Position numbers and translations under genes: made by a program
In this document: piece by piece, positions 33,131 to 43,139 of the stretch
Numbering within the stretch: position 1 is the stretch's first letter
How the letters are laid out: each line of letters opens with the position of its first letter
Assembly (NCBI GenBank): GCA_039621445.1
Contig: CP154956.1
Coordinates: 54,111,143-54,175,142, forward strand
Origin: Euglena gracilis
Lineage: Eukaryota > Euglenida > Euglenophyceae > Euglenales
Length of the DNA stretch: 64,000 nucleotides
Reading direction: 5' to 3'
Notes under the pieces: model-generated
Told to the model about the DNA's origin: nothing
Databases searched by the model: none
The model's input: the letters and a program-made list of their open reading frames with translations, nothing else

Positions 33131-33615
33131 TCCGCTGCTGCAGCCAAATCAGCTGCTGATGCTTCAGCACCCACCAGGCTGGCATCGACCTCCCCGGTGC
33201 CACAGCACCCACCAAAGCGGCCACGTTATTCCCCGCAACTGGGGTGTGAGGCCTAGGGGACGACGTGGTGCCAGTGCATGGCAACCGGCAGCTGGAGAGA
33301 GATAGCCCTCAAACACCCGTTATTTTGGATGCAAGAATTGTTGAACCATTACCACTCGGTTGGTTGTATGAAAGCGGTGGGACTGACTCCCCACAATTTA
33401 TGCACAAAAACTGGTGCGTTTTATGTTTTCCAAAAAATGAGGAAACACGGTGGAGATTACCAGGAAATGGATTCCGGCCTGAAAAATCCCAGGTATTTCA
33501 GGGACCAATTTTTGAATTCTTGTAACACAGTGCTGTTGCAGAGAAATCGTCGAACAGTCACAGGTCGTTTGTAGGTCATCAATCCATTATGCTTATCTGC
33601 CAAACGGATGACGGC
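33131..33615 (+). repeat. 480-bp dispersed repeat, copy 2
   Basis: Direct partner of 19508-19985. It lies wholly inside the long-inverted-repeat element, immediately left of its right arm. The first copy also lies next to a solo end of that element, so the repeat probably belongs to the family's interior. Confidence 0.75.
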
Positions 33616-34784
33616 AAAACAATTGGCCATGCGGGTCGGGGACACCTGGGGAAACAGCCGAAAAGAGCAACAAGGGAAGCAAAGTTCCTTTTTTTTCCAC
33701 TTCCGGGGGGGGAAGGTCCCGGGGGTTTCGACGTGCAGAGCCCATTTTCGGACACCCCTAAAACACCCTTTTTGGCCAAAGTCCCAGGGGTCATACCGTC
33801 AAAAAAACAGAATTTTGCTCATTTTTTTGCACTCTCTTGTCACCTTGTTTTCAAACCCCCCTGACCTTCACAGCCGAAATCAAAAAAGTTGGAAATTTGC
33901 GCAAATGCGCAAATCAACATAAAAAAGCTTAAGTGCGAATCCGGCCACCTAAGCACCAACGTTTAATCATTCACTTCAATGGTGCATTTGTGTGAGCCTC
34001 AACGCTCACAAACAAAATGTGTTGGTGTGCGCAAATGCGCGCACCAACACACATCAGTTGTCAACTCCTCATTCGTGACAGCTGGCGAACGCAATTCCGC
34101 ACACCAACCATTGATTCGCACCACCTTTACGTGGTTTGTGGTGAGAGGCAGTGTGTAATGTTCATTTGAACACGGCATCTGACGGGTGGAAATTTGCCTG
34201 CCTTACGTGTGCACATTTGCACTGCTGCTCAGGCCCCCCCCCCCCCACATGTTGATTTGAACAGTTGTGTTTGGGTGGGGTATCTTTGCAGGCTAGCCCA
34301 GGGTTGGCACTCACCCCCCCCTTGATCAACAAAGGCGTGTAGAGCCAACCTCGACTCCAATATTCTTGGTTTGGCAGCGGTGAAACCAAAGATGTCGATG
34401 TCGTTACCTGTGCAAAATTGTTGAGAGAATTATAAATTGTCTTTGGAGGCAATCAGAATCACATTTATGCATTATTTTTACATTTGAATATAAAAAATGT
34501 CGAAAAATCAAAAAGGCATTATTATTACAATCAGCGAAGTGTCACGCAAAAAAAACATTTGCTTATTCTTGATTTATTTTTCCCAAAGGGGGTCCCAAAG
34601 TGTCCCCCTTGGGCTATTGGCTTTTTTTCCAGAGAAAAGTGGGTGATTATTTTGGGGGGGGCAGGAATTTCTGATCGGCTCATTTTTTTCCAAAAAAATA
34701 ACGGGGCTCACCTCCAAAAGGGGGGTTACCTCAAACAGGGGGGTTACCTCCAAATTCTGTCAAAGAAATTCCACTCCAGCTGGG

Positions 34785-34875
34785 TTGCTGGCCTGGCCCG
34801 ACAGCCCAGCAGCCCAGCCTGGCTCAGCCCAGCTGGCAGCCCAGCCTGGCCTGGCCTGGCCCAGCCAGCGGATTG
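34785..34875. repeat. CAGCCCAGCCTGGC minisatellite
   Basis: Short units of GGCCTGGC and CAGCCCAGC alternate over about 90 bp. The frame through them (QPAWLSPAGSPAWPG) is an artefact. Confidence 0.7.
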
Positions 34876-35109
34876 CAGTTCCAGCCCCGCAGCCAGCTGG
34901 AATGCATCCTCCCCCCCCAGCCAAGCACCTTTTTACGAAGTCCCCAGCTGAGCGTGGCTGATTGGAACAAACATTGAAACATTTTTTGGAAGCACATTTC
35001 CTTCTTCAGTGTGATCGAATGTCTTGCTCGCCAATTTCCAGTGGCACCCCCTTGGCGCTAAGAGCCCTGCACATTATGTGTTTTCAGAGGCCTTTTCCCC
35101 CTTGTTTAG

Positions 35110-35158
35110 GTGGCAGGAGGAGTATGAAGCACGAATGCAGCAATTCAAACTCAGAAAG
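35110..35158 (+). CDS. Coiled-coil/PDZ gene, coiled-coil exon C
   Basis: A 49-bp micro-exon after TTGTTTAG. Its first base completes the split arginine codon of exon B and it continues WQEEYEARMQQFKLRK, ending at AAAG|GTCCCT in phase 0. The exact phase match on both sides and the unbroken helical composition are the evidence. It joins in phase to the PDZ exon that begins at 37730. Confidence 0.7.
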
Positions 35159-35329
35159 GTCCCTTCAAAGTCATCGATCTCTCATATCTCAATGCGGCCG
35201 CAGGTCAAGCCCTGATCCATCTTACGGGTTCGCAGTACCCCCCCCCCTGGGGGGGGCTGGACTGCAGCTAGTCCAAATTTAGCTCATGGGAATTCTAGCG
35301 GACCCCCCCTGGGGGGTTCCACTGGCAGG

Positions 35330-35600
35330 GCTGGCTATTGGGGAAAAAAATCCAGTGACCAGCGCGAAGCGGCGGAAAAAATTTTTGGGGAATGAAAATG
35401 GCAAAAACGCCCATTTTTTGACCATTTTTGAGATTTTTTTTTGGAACAAAATCACCCAAAAAATGCATTAAAACCCTCATTTCCAACTCGGCGTGCAGCA
35501 CCGGAGGAAAATTATTTTCCAATCGGACCCCCCCCCCCGAAGGGGAGGGGGTCTAGATGGTCCATTTTTTTTCGTGTGTAGCAAAATGGCCAGCCAGTGG
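35330..35600. repeat. Dispersed repeat with CCAGCGCGAAGCGGCGG core, copy 1
   Basis: It is homologous to 39790-40045 in the same orientation. Shared landmarks are ATCCAGTGACC, the small GCGCGAAGC hairpin, TTTTTTGGAACAAAA, AAAACCTCATTTCCAACTCG in near-identical form, and GGGGGTCTAG followed by TGGTCCATTTTTT. Confidence 0.7.
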
Positions 35601-36029
35601 ACCCCCAGTGTCCTTGAGCAATGGCCTGACTGCAACTACTGCCAAATTTTAAGGCAGTTCTTTTCTCACACACACGCACACACACACACACACACCACAC
35701 GCATAAAAGCTCATCAAGCCCCTGCTTGCCTTTCCCGTTTTCCAGCGTGGTGGACCCTCCTCCTGCGGGAGCTGTATTCAGAATCTCTGCCAGCTGGTGG
35801 CATTTTTTTCAACCAGAAAATTGGTTTTCCTAAGGCTGGACAGACCCACCAAGGTATATGGCAACAGGTGTTCTCCAGATAACCGCAGTCGTTCCGGTTA
35901 ACTGGTCAATCGGTTAACCACAATCGTATGAATGATTATCGATCTTTGGGTTGGTGAAGGGGTCATCAAATGGGAGGGTCATATCAAAAGGGGGGTTGTT
36001 AGGGGATGCTAGACCTTAGGCAGCCTAAC

Positions 36030-37200
36030 CCGCATTTCAGCTTTTGATTTTTGTAATGTGCATCGGCGCAGTTTTTTTTGCTCTTTTTGAAACGCGGCTT
36101 TGATATCCGCTCTTTTGACCCTCTGGTCCCGCGGAGACCCTCCACGGTGGGGCCTGGATTATTTGCCGATGTGGGATCCAGGAAGCAAGCGCAATTTCGG
36201 TGCTTTTCCGGCTGTGCATCAGGTTCAAACCCACGGGTTTCAATTCTGGGAGACGTGAATTCTCCCACAAAAAAGGACACAACCCCAGTTGTGAGTCCGT
36301 CGTTGTTGAAGCCCCAACTGTGCTTTTTCGGTTCCCAAAAGTGTTCCTGGGCAGTGATTTCGAATGTTTGTTATTTTTTGTATTCCAAGCAGAAATTTCC
36401 CGAGTTCAAAGGTGGCCAAAAATATTGCCCTCTCAAGCATGCTGCACTGAGAATAGGTGGAAGGAATCTCCAGCAACCTCCAGCAAAGGCATTGGGCTCA
36501 CAATGCATAGTACAGGAAACGTCTGGATATGGATGATGGCTCCCGACACAAACCAATTAAGTGTGTGTGTGTGTGTGTATCACTGTGGGCGGAGAGAGCA
36601 GTCCGAGAAGCATCTCACAAGCTGAGGTGGAGGAAGCGTTGCTTGGAACAGGAAGCCACCCCCTGGTTGGTAATCTGTTTCGCATCTGGCAATCAGCTAG
36701 ATCGGCACGCTTATGGAATGAAATTTTAGGAGTTCCATTGTGCAAATGCGCAATGGATATACAATTTTCAAATTTAAATTAGCATGGCTGTTGCCCAGAT
36801 GCGCAATATGACCAGTTGGAACACAAAGGAGGGAGAGAACGTCCCTGGTGGAGTATGAACACCAGAGGGGATAGAGCACCGTGTGGGACAGGTGGATGGA
36901 AGCCTTCTCTCGATCGTGTTTTGAATTTCAGGTAACCATTTCGCATCTGCGCAATGGCATTGCGCATTTATGCAATGGAATTCGGAAATTTTCATCTCAT
37001 ATCAAATGCTCAATGTTGTGTGGCCGCTGTGCAAGTGCCAAATGATCACCCATATTCAGAATTGCAAAGAAAATTAAGAAAATTGCAAGAAAATGCGCAA
37101 TTTGTTTAATTCTTTAATGGAAAATTCTGGTGTGCCATTGTGCAATACGCAATGGATTTCCCCTCCTTTCATTACCCAGCACATTTGGGTTTGTGTACAT
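36030..37200. other. Intron stretch rich in TGCGCAATGG motifs
   Basis: No exon recognised. The motif TGCGCAATGG or its complement CCATTGCGCA occurs near 36740, 36805, 36952 and 37140. A (GT)n run lies at 36559-36580. Confidence 0.5.
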
Positions 37201-37729
37201 TGGGCCTACGGAGATTTGCGCCTGCAGGCTGTAAAGTTCCAAGTCGTTGTTTTTGTGCCCAGATTGGGGTAGGGACAGAGTAGTTTGGTTGTCCTGGGCT
37301 CACCACCTGGTGTTGCAATTTTTAGTTTTTCGAAAGTTGCGCATCGGTGCACTTCCCCAGTCATTTTCAAAGCTAAGTGCGAGTTAGGTTGCTGAAGAAG
37401 ATGGTGGTGTCGTTTGCAGGCAACAATGGAGACAGCAGTCATTTCTCAAGGGTTTGCAAAAGGAATGAAAAGAAAAGAAGAGAAAAAAACTCCTAAAATT
37501 GTAAAAGCTGCAACACGCGATTTTTGGGGCATTTTGACAGCCCCCTCTCCCAATTATTGATTCATTGGGGGGGGGGGAATCTGCTTTTGGCAATGAAATT
37601 TTCTTTGCAAAGTGCCATCGTGGTGTGGGAGTTTGACTCCCCAATTCCCTGGTTGGGGTGGGGTTCAGGAATTCTTGCACAGCCCTGCAAATGGCTGCTA
37701 CCTTGGCCTGGCCATATGCCTTTCACCAG

Positions 37730-37812
37730 GTGGGAGTTGAAATCAAAATGCTTGATGACAGCGATGGACGCCCAGATTGCATCGTGGTGGTGGAACGCGT
37801 TCTTCCTGATGG
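37730..37812 (+). CDS. Coiled-coil/PDZ gene, PDZ exon D
   Basis: After a pyrimidine-rich acceptor (GCCTTTCACCAG), phase 0, it encodes VGVEIKMLDDSDGRPDCIVV then VERVLPDG. VGVEI fits the carboxylate-binding loop and β2 strand of a PDZ domain, which binds C-terminal peptides of partner proteins; VVVERVLPDG fits β3 and the following loop. The right boundary is unusual. The domain continues perfectly if the exon stops after GATGG (37812) and resumes at 38570, but no GT donor is there. A canonical alternative ends at TTTAG|GTCAAA (37880) and resumes at 38498, which is in phase but adds about 50 residues into the domain. An ATG at 37691 is also in frame, so the PDZ protein could be a separate gene. 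Confidence 0.65.
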
Positions 37813-38237
37813 CCATGCACCACCCTACCCTCATTTGGCCAACAATTTTGGAATTTGTATCTCAATGCTCTCTGTATTTAGGTCAAATTTTCCCGCCGAG
37901 ATGGTGCTGTATGCTATCCAGGGTCTTTGATGATGCCACCCTGTCAAAGGCAAACTGCATTTTTTCAAAAAAAATGTGCATCAAACAGGCCCAGAGTGTG
38001 AGAGAGGTTCTTGCAAGGTTTCAACCTGGGGGAGTGTTGGTTATGTGGGTGTTGTGGATGAAGTCGAGAGTTGGCTTGGGTGCACCCCAAAAAGGGTGTT
38101 TATCCCATATTTTTTTGGCAGGAATTGTGGAAAAATTTTTGACTCTTGAGTGACCTCGAAATGTGGGGCTTCTTTCGTTGGGTGAGTGGGCACCGACCCA
38201 TTGTTTTCCTCTCCATATTGCAAAACCTCTGAACGTG

Positions 38238-38273
<36 letters not shown>

Positions 38274-38274
38274 C

Positions 38275-38372
<98 letters not shown>

Positions 38373-38390
38373 ACACACACACACACACAC

Positions 38391-38470
<80 letters not shown>
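38238..38470. repeat. (CA)n microsatellite, ~230 bp
   Basis: A nearly pure CA tract with a few C or A interruptions, inside the intron of the PDZ domain. ORFs through it are artefacts. Confidence 0.98.
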
Positions 38471-38473
<3 letters not shown>

Positions 38474-38569
38474 ACACCCACCCACACCCACGCGCAGAAT
38501 ATTCTTCGGGAGCATTGCTGCTGTGGCACGACCTTGCTTTGAAAAAACTTTGCTGGTGCTTGCAATCAG

Positions 38570-38660
38570 CCCTGCACAGCATGCTGGGTTGATGGCGGAG
38601 GACATCATTGACCGCTGGAATAACGAGAGATTATACTCCAAAGAGCAGTGGGCAGATAAG
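38570..38660 (+). CDS. Coiled-coil/PDZ gene, PDZ exon E
   Basis: Encodes PAQHAGLMAEDIIDRWNNER then LYSKEQWADK: the central PDZ segment (xGL..xDII..NNE..) with the α2 region near the end. It ends in phase 0 at AAG|GTGCTCC and joins exactly to exon F (VKNSKVGEQITLTIYRG). Together exons D, E and F make one complete PDZ domain of about 80 residues. The left boundary is at the AG of AATCAG (38569), or further left at CGCGCAG if the canonical alternative of exon D is used. Confidence 0.75.
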
Positions 38661-39048
38661 GTGCTCCATTTTGAGTTGTCTCTATAAGTCTATTTAAATG
38701 AATGAATGGCCCCAGAAAATTTGGAAGCCTTATTTTTGGACACCTGAGGCTCCACAGAGCTTGGTCACCTGGAGCCTCCACAGAGCTTGATTACATGGAT
38801 GCTATTTGGAGCCTCCGGCGAGCCTCCTTCTCCAGGTGACCAATTTTGTTACCGCCCACAAAATGGAGATCATTTGTGGTTGTTTGAAGGATCAGGGTTG
38901 GGATTGTGAAATCATCCCCACACGTGTATTTTTTTGCTGAGCATTACCCAGCGAATCCAGAGAGAGTCCCTGACTGGGGGATCCCCCCATCCACATGCAT
39001 AGCTCACCGCTGCCAATGGCCAAAGCCTCCTTCCCCACCATTCTGCAG

Positions 39049-39333
39049 GTCAAGAATTCTAAAGTTGGGGAGCAAATTACGCTGACTATCTACCGTGGCT
39101 CTGAGCAACACGATTTCGTGGTCACGATAGGCGGGACCACCAAGGCATCGGGGGGCGTCCGAAAGGTGACCAGCAAGACCCAGGTCAGCCACAACATTCG
39201 CTACGACAAGCCACCGTCAACAGCAGCGTCTAACTCCAAAGCTCTTAGCCGACATTCTTCGTCCAGGAAGCAGTCCATCACGTCCCACACCGACCTTCCA
39301 CGCGAAATAAGTACTGTGTCGAGCACCCGCAAT
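39049..39333 (+). CDS. Coiled-coil/PDZ gene, exon F (end of PDZ and linker)
   Basis: After CCATTCTGCAG, phase 0, it encodes VKNSKVGEQITLTIYRGSEQ then HDFVVTIGGTT, the last helix and β strands of the PDZ domain. A serine/lysine-rich linker follows (SNSKALSRHSSSRKQSITSH) that is likely disordered. A plausible donor is AAT|GTACAG at 39333 in phase 0; earlier GT sites also exist (AAAG|GTGACC near 39165), so the linker length is uncertain. Confidence 0.7.
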
Positions 39334-39509
39334 GTACAGCACAGGGTTTTTTTTGTTGCAATTTGTTGTCATCCCATCACAGCTGCCAACTGCTTTTTCT
39401 CCATTCTTGCCTATTTCATTCATAAATGCCCGATTGGACGGCAGTGCTGTGATAATCCCCGGTGTTGCATCAAAAGGGTTGCATCGATTTTTTTTTGATG
39501 ATTCTTGAG

Positions 39510-39728
39510 CAAGAAATGGCCATGGCGCTGTACAGAACCGCATCGCGCAGCGGGGCCAGCATGATGAGTAGCATCGCCCAGAACGACTCTGTGCCACTGG
39601 AGACGGTGGAGCCGCGGGCCTCCTCTGGCCAGTACGCATCGCCGTCGGGGATCAACACGCGCTCGAGCTCCCGGAGCAGCCTGGTGAACCGGAGTCGGAG
39701 GGACGACACCGAGTCGATTGACATGATG
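39510..39728 (+). CDS. Coiled-coil/PDZ gene, exon G (serine-rich tail)
   Basis: After TTCTTGAG it encodes QEMAMALYRTASRSGASMMS then a serine/arginine-rich stretch (SSSRSSLVNRSRRDDTESID) and MM, ending at ATG|GTGTGC in phase 0. The composition is ordinary and the GC content high, unlike the flanks. It is probably a disordered regulatory tail. A further exon could begin after CACCTACAG at about 40529 (VWIGTYEWTDSSGHARLQGA, stop near 40668), in phase, but I could not confirm it. Confidence 0.55.
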
Positions 39729-39789
39729 GTGTGCGTCAGTGCTTTGCAACAACATCCAACCGCTCCAACTGCAGGGCTAGCCAGTGGAA

Positions 39790-40045
39790 TTTTTTTTTCC
39801 AGTGACCGGCGCGAAGCGCCGGATTTTTTTTTGGGACCCCCCAAAATGGCCAAAAATGCCCGTTTTTGGGCCATTTTTGGGATTTTTTGGAACAAAAGCA
39901 GCCCAAAACCAATTAAAAACCTCATTTCCACCTCGGCGCACAGCGCCAGAGGAAAATTTTTTTCCAGTTGGGGGGACCCCCGGACCCCCCAGGGGGAGGG
40001 GGGTCTAGCTAGTCCATTTTTTCCAGTGTCTAGCCAATTGGCTAG
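39790..40045. repeat. Dispersed repeat with CCGGCGCGAAGCGCCGG core, copy 2
   Basis: Same family as 35330-35600. This copy has a perfect CCGGCGCGAAGCGCCGG hairpin and ends GGGTCTAGCTAGTCCATTTT. GGCTAGCCAGT at 39776 and at about 40050 may be its outer inverted or direct ends. Confidence 0.7.
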
Positions 40046-41206
40046 CCAGTCCCCCCCCCCCCCCCCCGGGGTCCTTAAGCAAAAGCCTGTTCAGGATCCT
40101 CCCATTTCCTGAAAAGGAAATTCACGGAAATTAGCAGAGGATCACGGAAATGGGCGGAAGGCCATTTCACGGAAATCTCGGAATTCATGGAAATTCATGG
40201 ATGAGGTGGAGGGTTCAGGAATTTTTTTTCTTTTTTGCATGCACTTTGCTTGTTTTCGCACATTTTCGATGGGATGATGCGCACATTCTTTGATGTTCTG
40301 AACAAAAAGTGTCTTCCAATTTGGATTTCTCGGGTGTGTGGGTTTTTTGCTTTTTCTGAAAATTGTCTTTTACCTTTCCTCCCAGCCTCCGACCACAAGG
40401 GTCGGTGGCTGCCTTCCAAACCGGTCCAATGGCAAGGCTCTGGCAGCACATTTGGGCAATGAAGAAGAAAATTTCAGGGCAAAAGGATTTTCCCCCCCTC
40501 CATTTTGAACATTTTCAATTTTCACCTACAGGTTTGGATAGGAACTTATGAGTGGACTGATAGCTCTGGGCATGCAAGATTGCAAGGGGCCAAACCTGGT
40601 GGGCTTCAGTTGGAGCAAAAAAAAACGTTGACTGCCACATTCCATTCTGCACCGGAGCCTTTTCTTTAAAAAAAAAAGGAATTCACCGAAATTCATGGAA
40701 ATTTGCGGAAAATCACGGAAAATCACGGATGCATTTTGGCCTTGGCCAGCAGAGAGGAACCCTGATTGATTGTTGCTGGAGGAGGGCGGCTTCTCTGGAG
40801 TTTTTGTGGTGATGGGTGTTCTGTTCATCTGGGCGGCAATTTTTTTTTGAAGATGTATGCTTTTTTCCCCCCATTTGTGCACATTGCCGAGGAAAATTCC
40901 AACACGAAGCACCAAAATGAAGCACACAATGAACCAGTTCGTGGAAAATGTATTTAAGCAACAGGAGAAATCATCACGCAAATCAAACTCTTAGAAAACA
41001 TCACAACAATTAAAGCAATTTAGTTATCAAATTGTCAAGGCCCCAGATTGGATAGACCCCTTTGAGAAGTTGTGTTAGTGATTGCATAAATTTGGCCATC
41101 AATTGGTTCTGCCAGAAGGTTTTTTTGAAATTGGAGGGAGCAGCTCTGTCTACGTAACATCCAAGTTCAAAGTGTATGGCTCACAAAGAAGGCGACACAC
41201 CAACAA

Positions 41207-41335
<129 letters not shown>

Positions 41336-41817
41336 GCGAGCACATCAGGCACGCACGCAAGCACACTGCACACAGAGAGTGATTCAGCGAGAGTAGAATC
41401 TGAAGAATAAAAGGAACGCACACATCCACATGGAGAGCGAGAATGGTGTAAAATAGAAGAATAGAAGAACAAAGGCAAATGAGGGACAATGAGGTAAGCG
41501 AGGAAGATGAGGAAAAAGAGTTTGACGTTTTTTTTTGTAATGCACTCAAATAATTCAACACAGATTCGAGGGAGGTATGCAGAAGGATTGAAGAAACACT
41601 TTTTACAGTATTTTATTATCCTGGACAAATGTTGCTTTTTTGTTTCTGCAGGAAATGTGAGCTGTGGGATTTCAAGTTTCCAAGCGTCCAAACCTATTTG
41701 ACCCCCACCTTATTCGATTGAGCAGTCAATGCCATTGGGTTCCATATGAAATTTGACTCTTTGTCTGTCCCCGCACACTCTCAAGTAGGTCTGCTTTTTG
41801 CCTGGTTGGGGGTCAGT

Positions 41818-42172
41818 CAGGGTTCGATGTCAGCAGTGCGCACAGGGTTTAGGTGTGAGGGATGCCCCCCTCTCCCGAACCAGAGGCTGGACTGATCAGT
41901 GGCCAATTTTTTCCTTCTGGCGCTTTCGCCAATCTTTTTTTGCATTTTTTTTGACAATTTTTGCCCCCAAATGCCCAAATGGCATTTTGCCCCCAAATGC
42001 CAAAATGGCATTTTTGGCCATTTGGGGAGGGTGGCCTTATTTTTCGGCCCGGCGCGAAAGTCCATCACCTGGATGGTACCACTGTTGGTGGGGGGGGGTC
42101 CCCCCACCAGACCGGAGGGTGGTCCAGCCCCCTCCTCCTCCTCCTCCAACAACCTCCTTCTCTTGAACCCTG
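41818..42172. mobile_element. hAT-type MITE copy 4, 8-bp duplication with one mismatch
   Basis: The left end is CAGGGTTCGATGTCAGCAG and the right end is CTCTTGAACCCTG. The flanks are GGGTCAGT (41810-41817) and GGGTCGGT (42173-42180). The interior (41905-42060) shares CTGGCGCTTTCGCCA and AATGGCATTTTTGGCCATT blocks with copy 1. Confidence 0.75.
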
Positions 42173-43139
42173 GGGTCGGTGTATTTGATGTGCGTCATAT
42201 TCTTTTTGAAGGTGATTGTTTTCAAGTATGGTTTTTGATCAACCTGATTTTTGGATGGCGTGTTGCTTTTTTTTGTTGCAATGCTGATAATTGCAGATAA
42301 AGATTTGGTTCGCCAGCAGCAGATCAATACAAATCCCTGTTTTGGGATTCAGGGGCAGGGCATACCCGGGGGGGAGGGGGGGCTTTATTGGATGGGTTTG
42401 GACTCATCTGCCCTCCCATAGGGGTTGAGAAATGATTGAAAGCGGTGCCAAAGGCATCAGAAGTCTTTTTGAAATGATAAACAAAGAGGGTCTTCTGACT
42501 GCCCAAAGCGTTTTCCTTGCACCTTTTTTGTTAGTCTTTCTGCACTGTTTTGCTCATTCACCACGACTCCCCTGTTTGCATTGTAAGATTCACAAGTGTA
42601 CAGGCCGCTAGAAAAGGATCCACCACTGGTGCCAATCAGCGTCAGATCTGAAACAATTATTCGGAGAAAATTTTTTTGATGCGGACAATGTCACAATTTG
42701 CCCTCAGTTGGAAGAAAGGTTTTGTATTTTTTTTTGCGCAACACACGACTGTTGCGTTGCAGGTTCAGTGGGGGAAGGCGCCTCCTGGTCCCAGGCGGTT
42801 GGCCCCCTCCTCTTCACCAAGCCTTTGCCCCCACGTGTTTTTGGCGGGTCGTGCGACCACCCCCTGATCAGAAGTGCAGATGGGACCAACTTCTTTGCGC
42901 CGGCGGCTGTTTTGTGTTTTTGGTGGGTGGCTCTTGACTACACATTATTTGAGCCTGGCACCTTCCCTGCTCACTGGAATTTTCTGTGGGGGTGGGCCCG
43001 TCTTTGGTTTGACCAGTCGGGCTCCGCTCACTCTGGAGGGGCGAGATCCTCCTTTGTGCGCCTGCCGTTTTCTGGTTTGTTTGTGTGTCTCTTGGCGAAT
43101 GAGGCATGGCCTCTCGCACACCCCGGGGCAGACCGAGAC

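Larger units (their letters stand above)
31807..33958. mobile_element. Element with ~340-bp inverted termini and internal hairpins
   Basis: The left arm (31807-32157) begins GGCGGCCGGATTCGCATTTA. The right arm (33630-33958) is its inverted complement and ends TAAGTGCGAATCCGGCCACC. Shared internal landmarks are TGACAAGAGAGTGCA, ATGGGCTCTGCACGTC and CCCCGGGACCTTCC. Between the arms lie two hairpins (32427-32540 and 32550-32665) and copy 2 of the 480-bp repeat. No transposase gene is recognisable. Long termini recall Mutator-like or foldback elements, but I found no target duplication, so the class is open. Confidence 0.65.

Noticed and set aside
38021-38687. Long ORFs through the (CA)n tract, both strands
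   Set aside because: They are TH or CV dipeptide repeats produced by the microsatellite; only the PDZ segment at 38570-38660 is kept.
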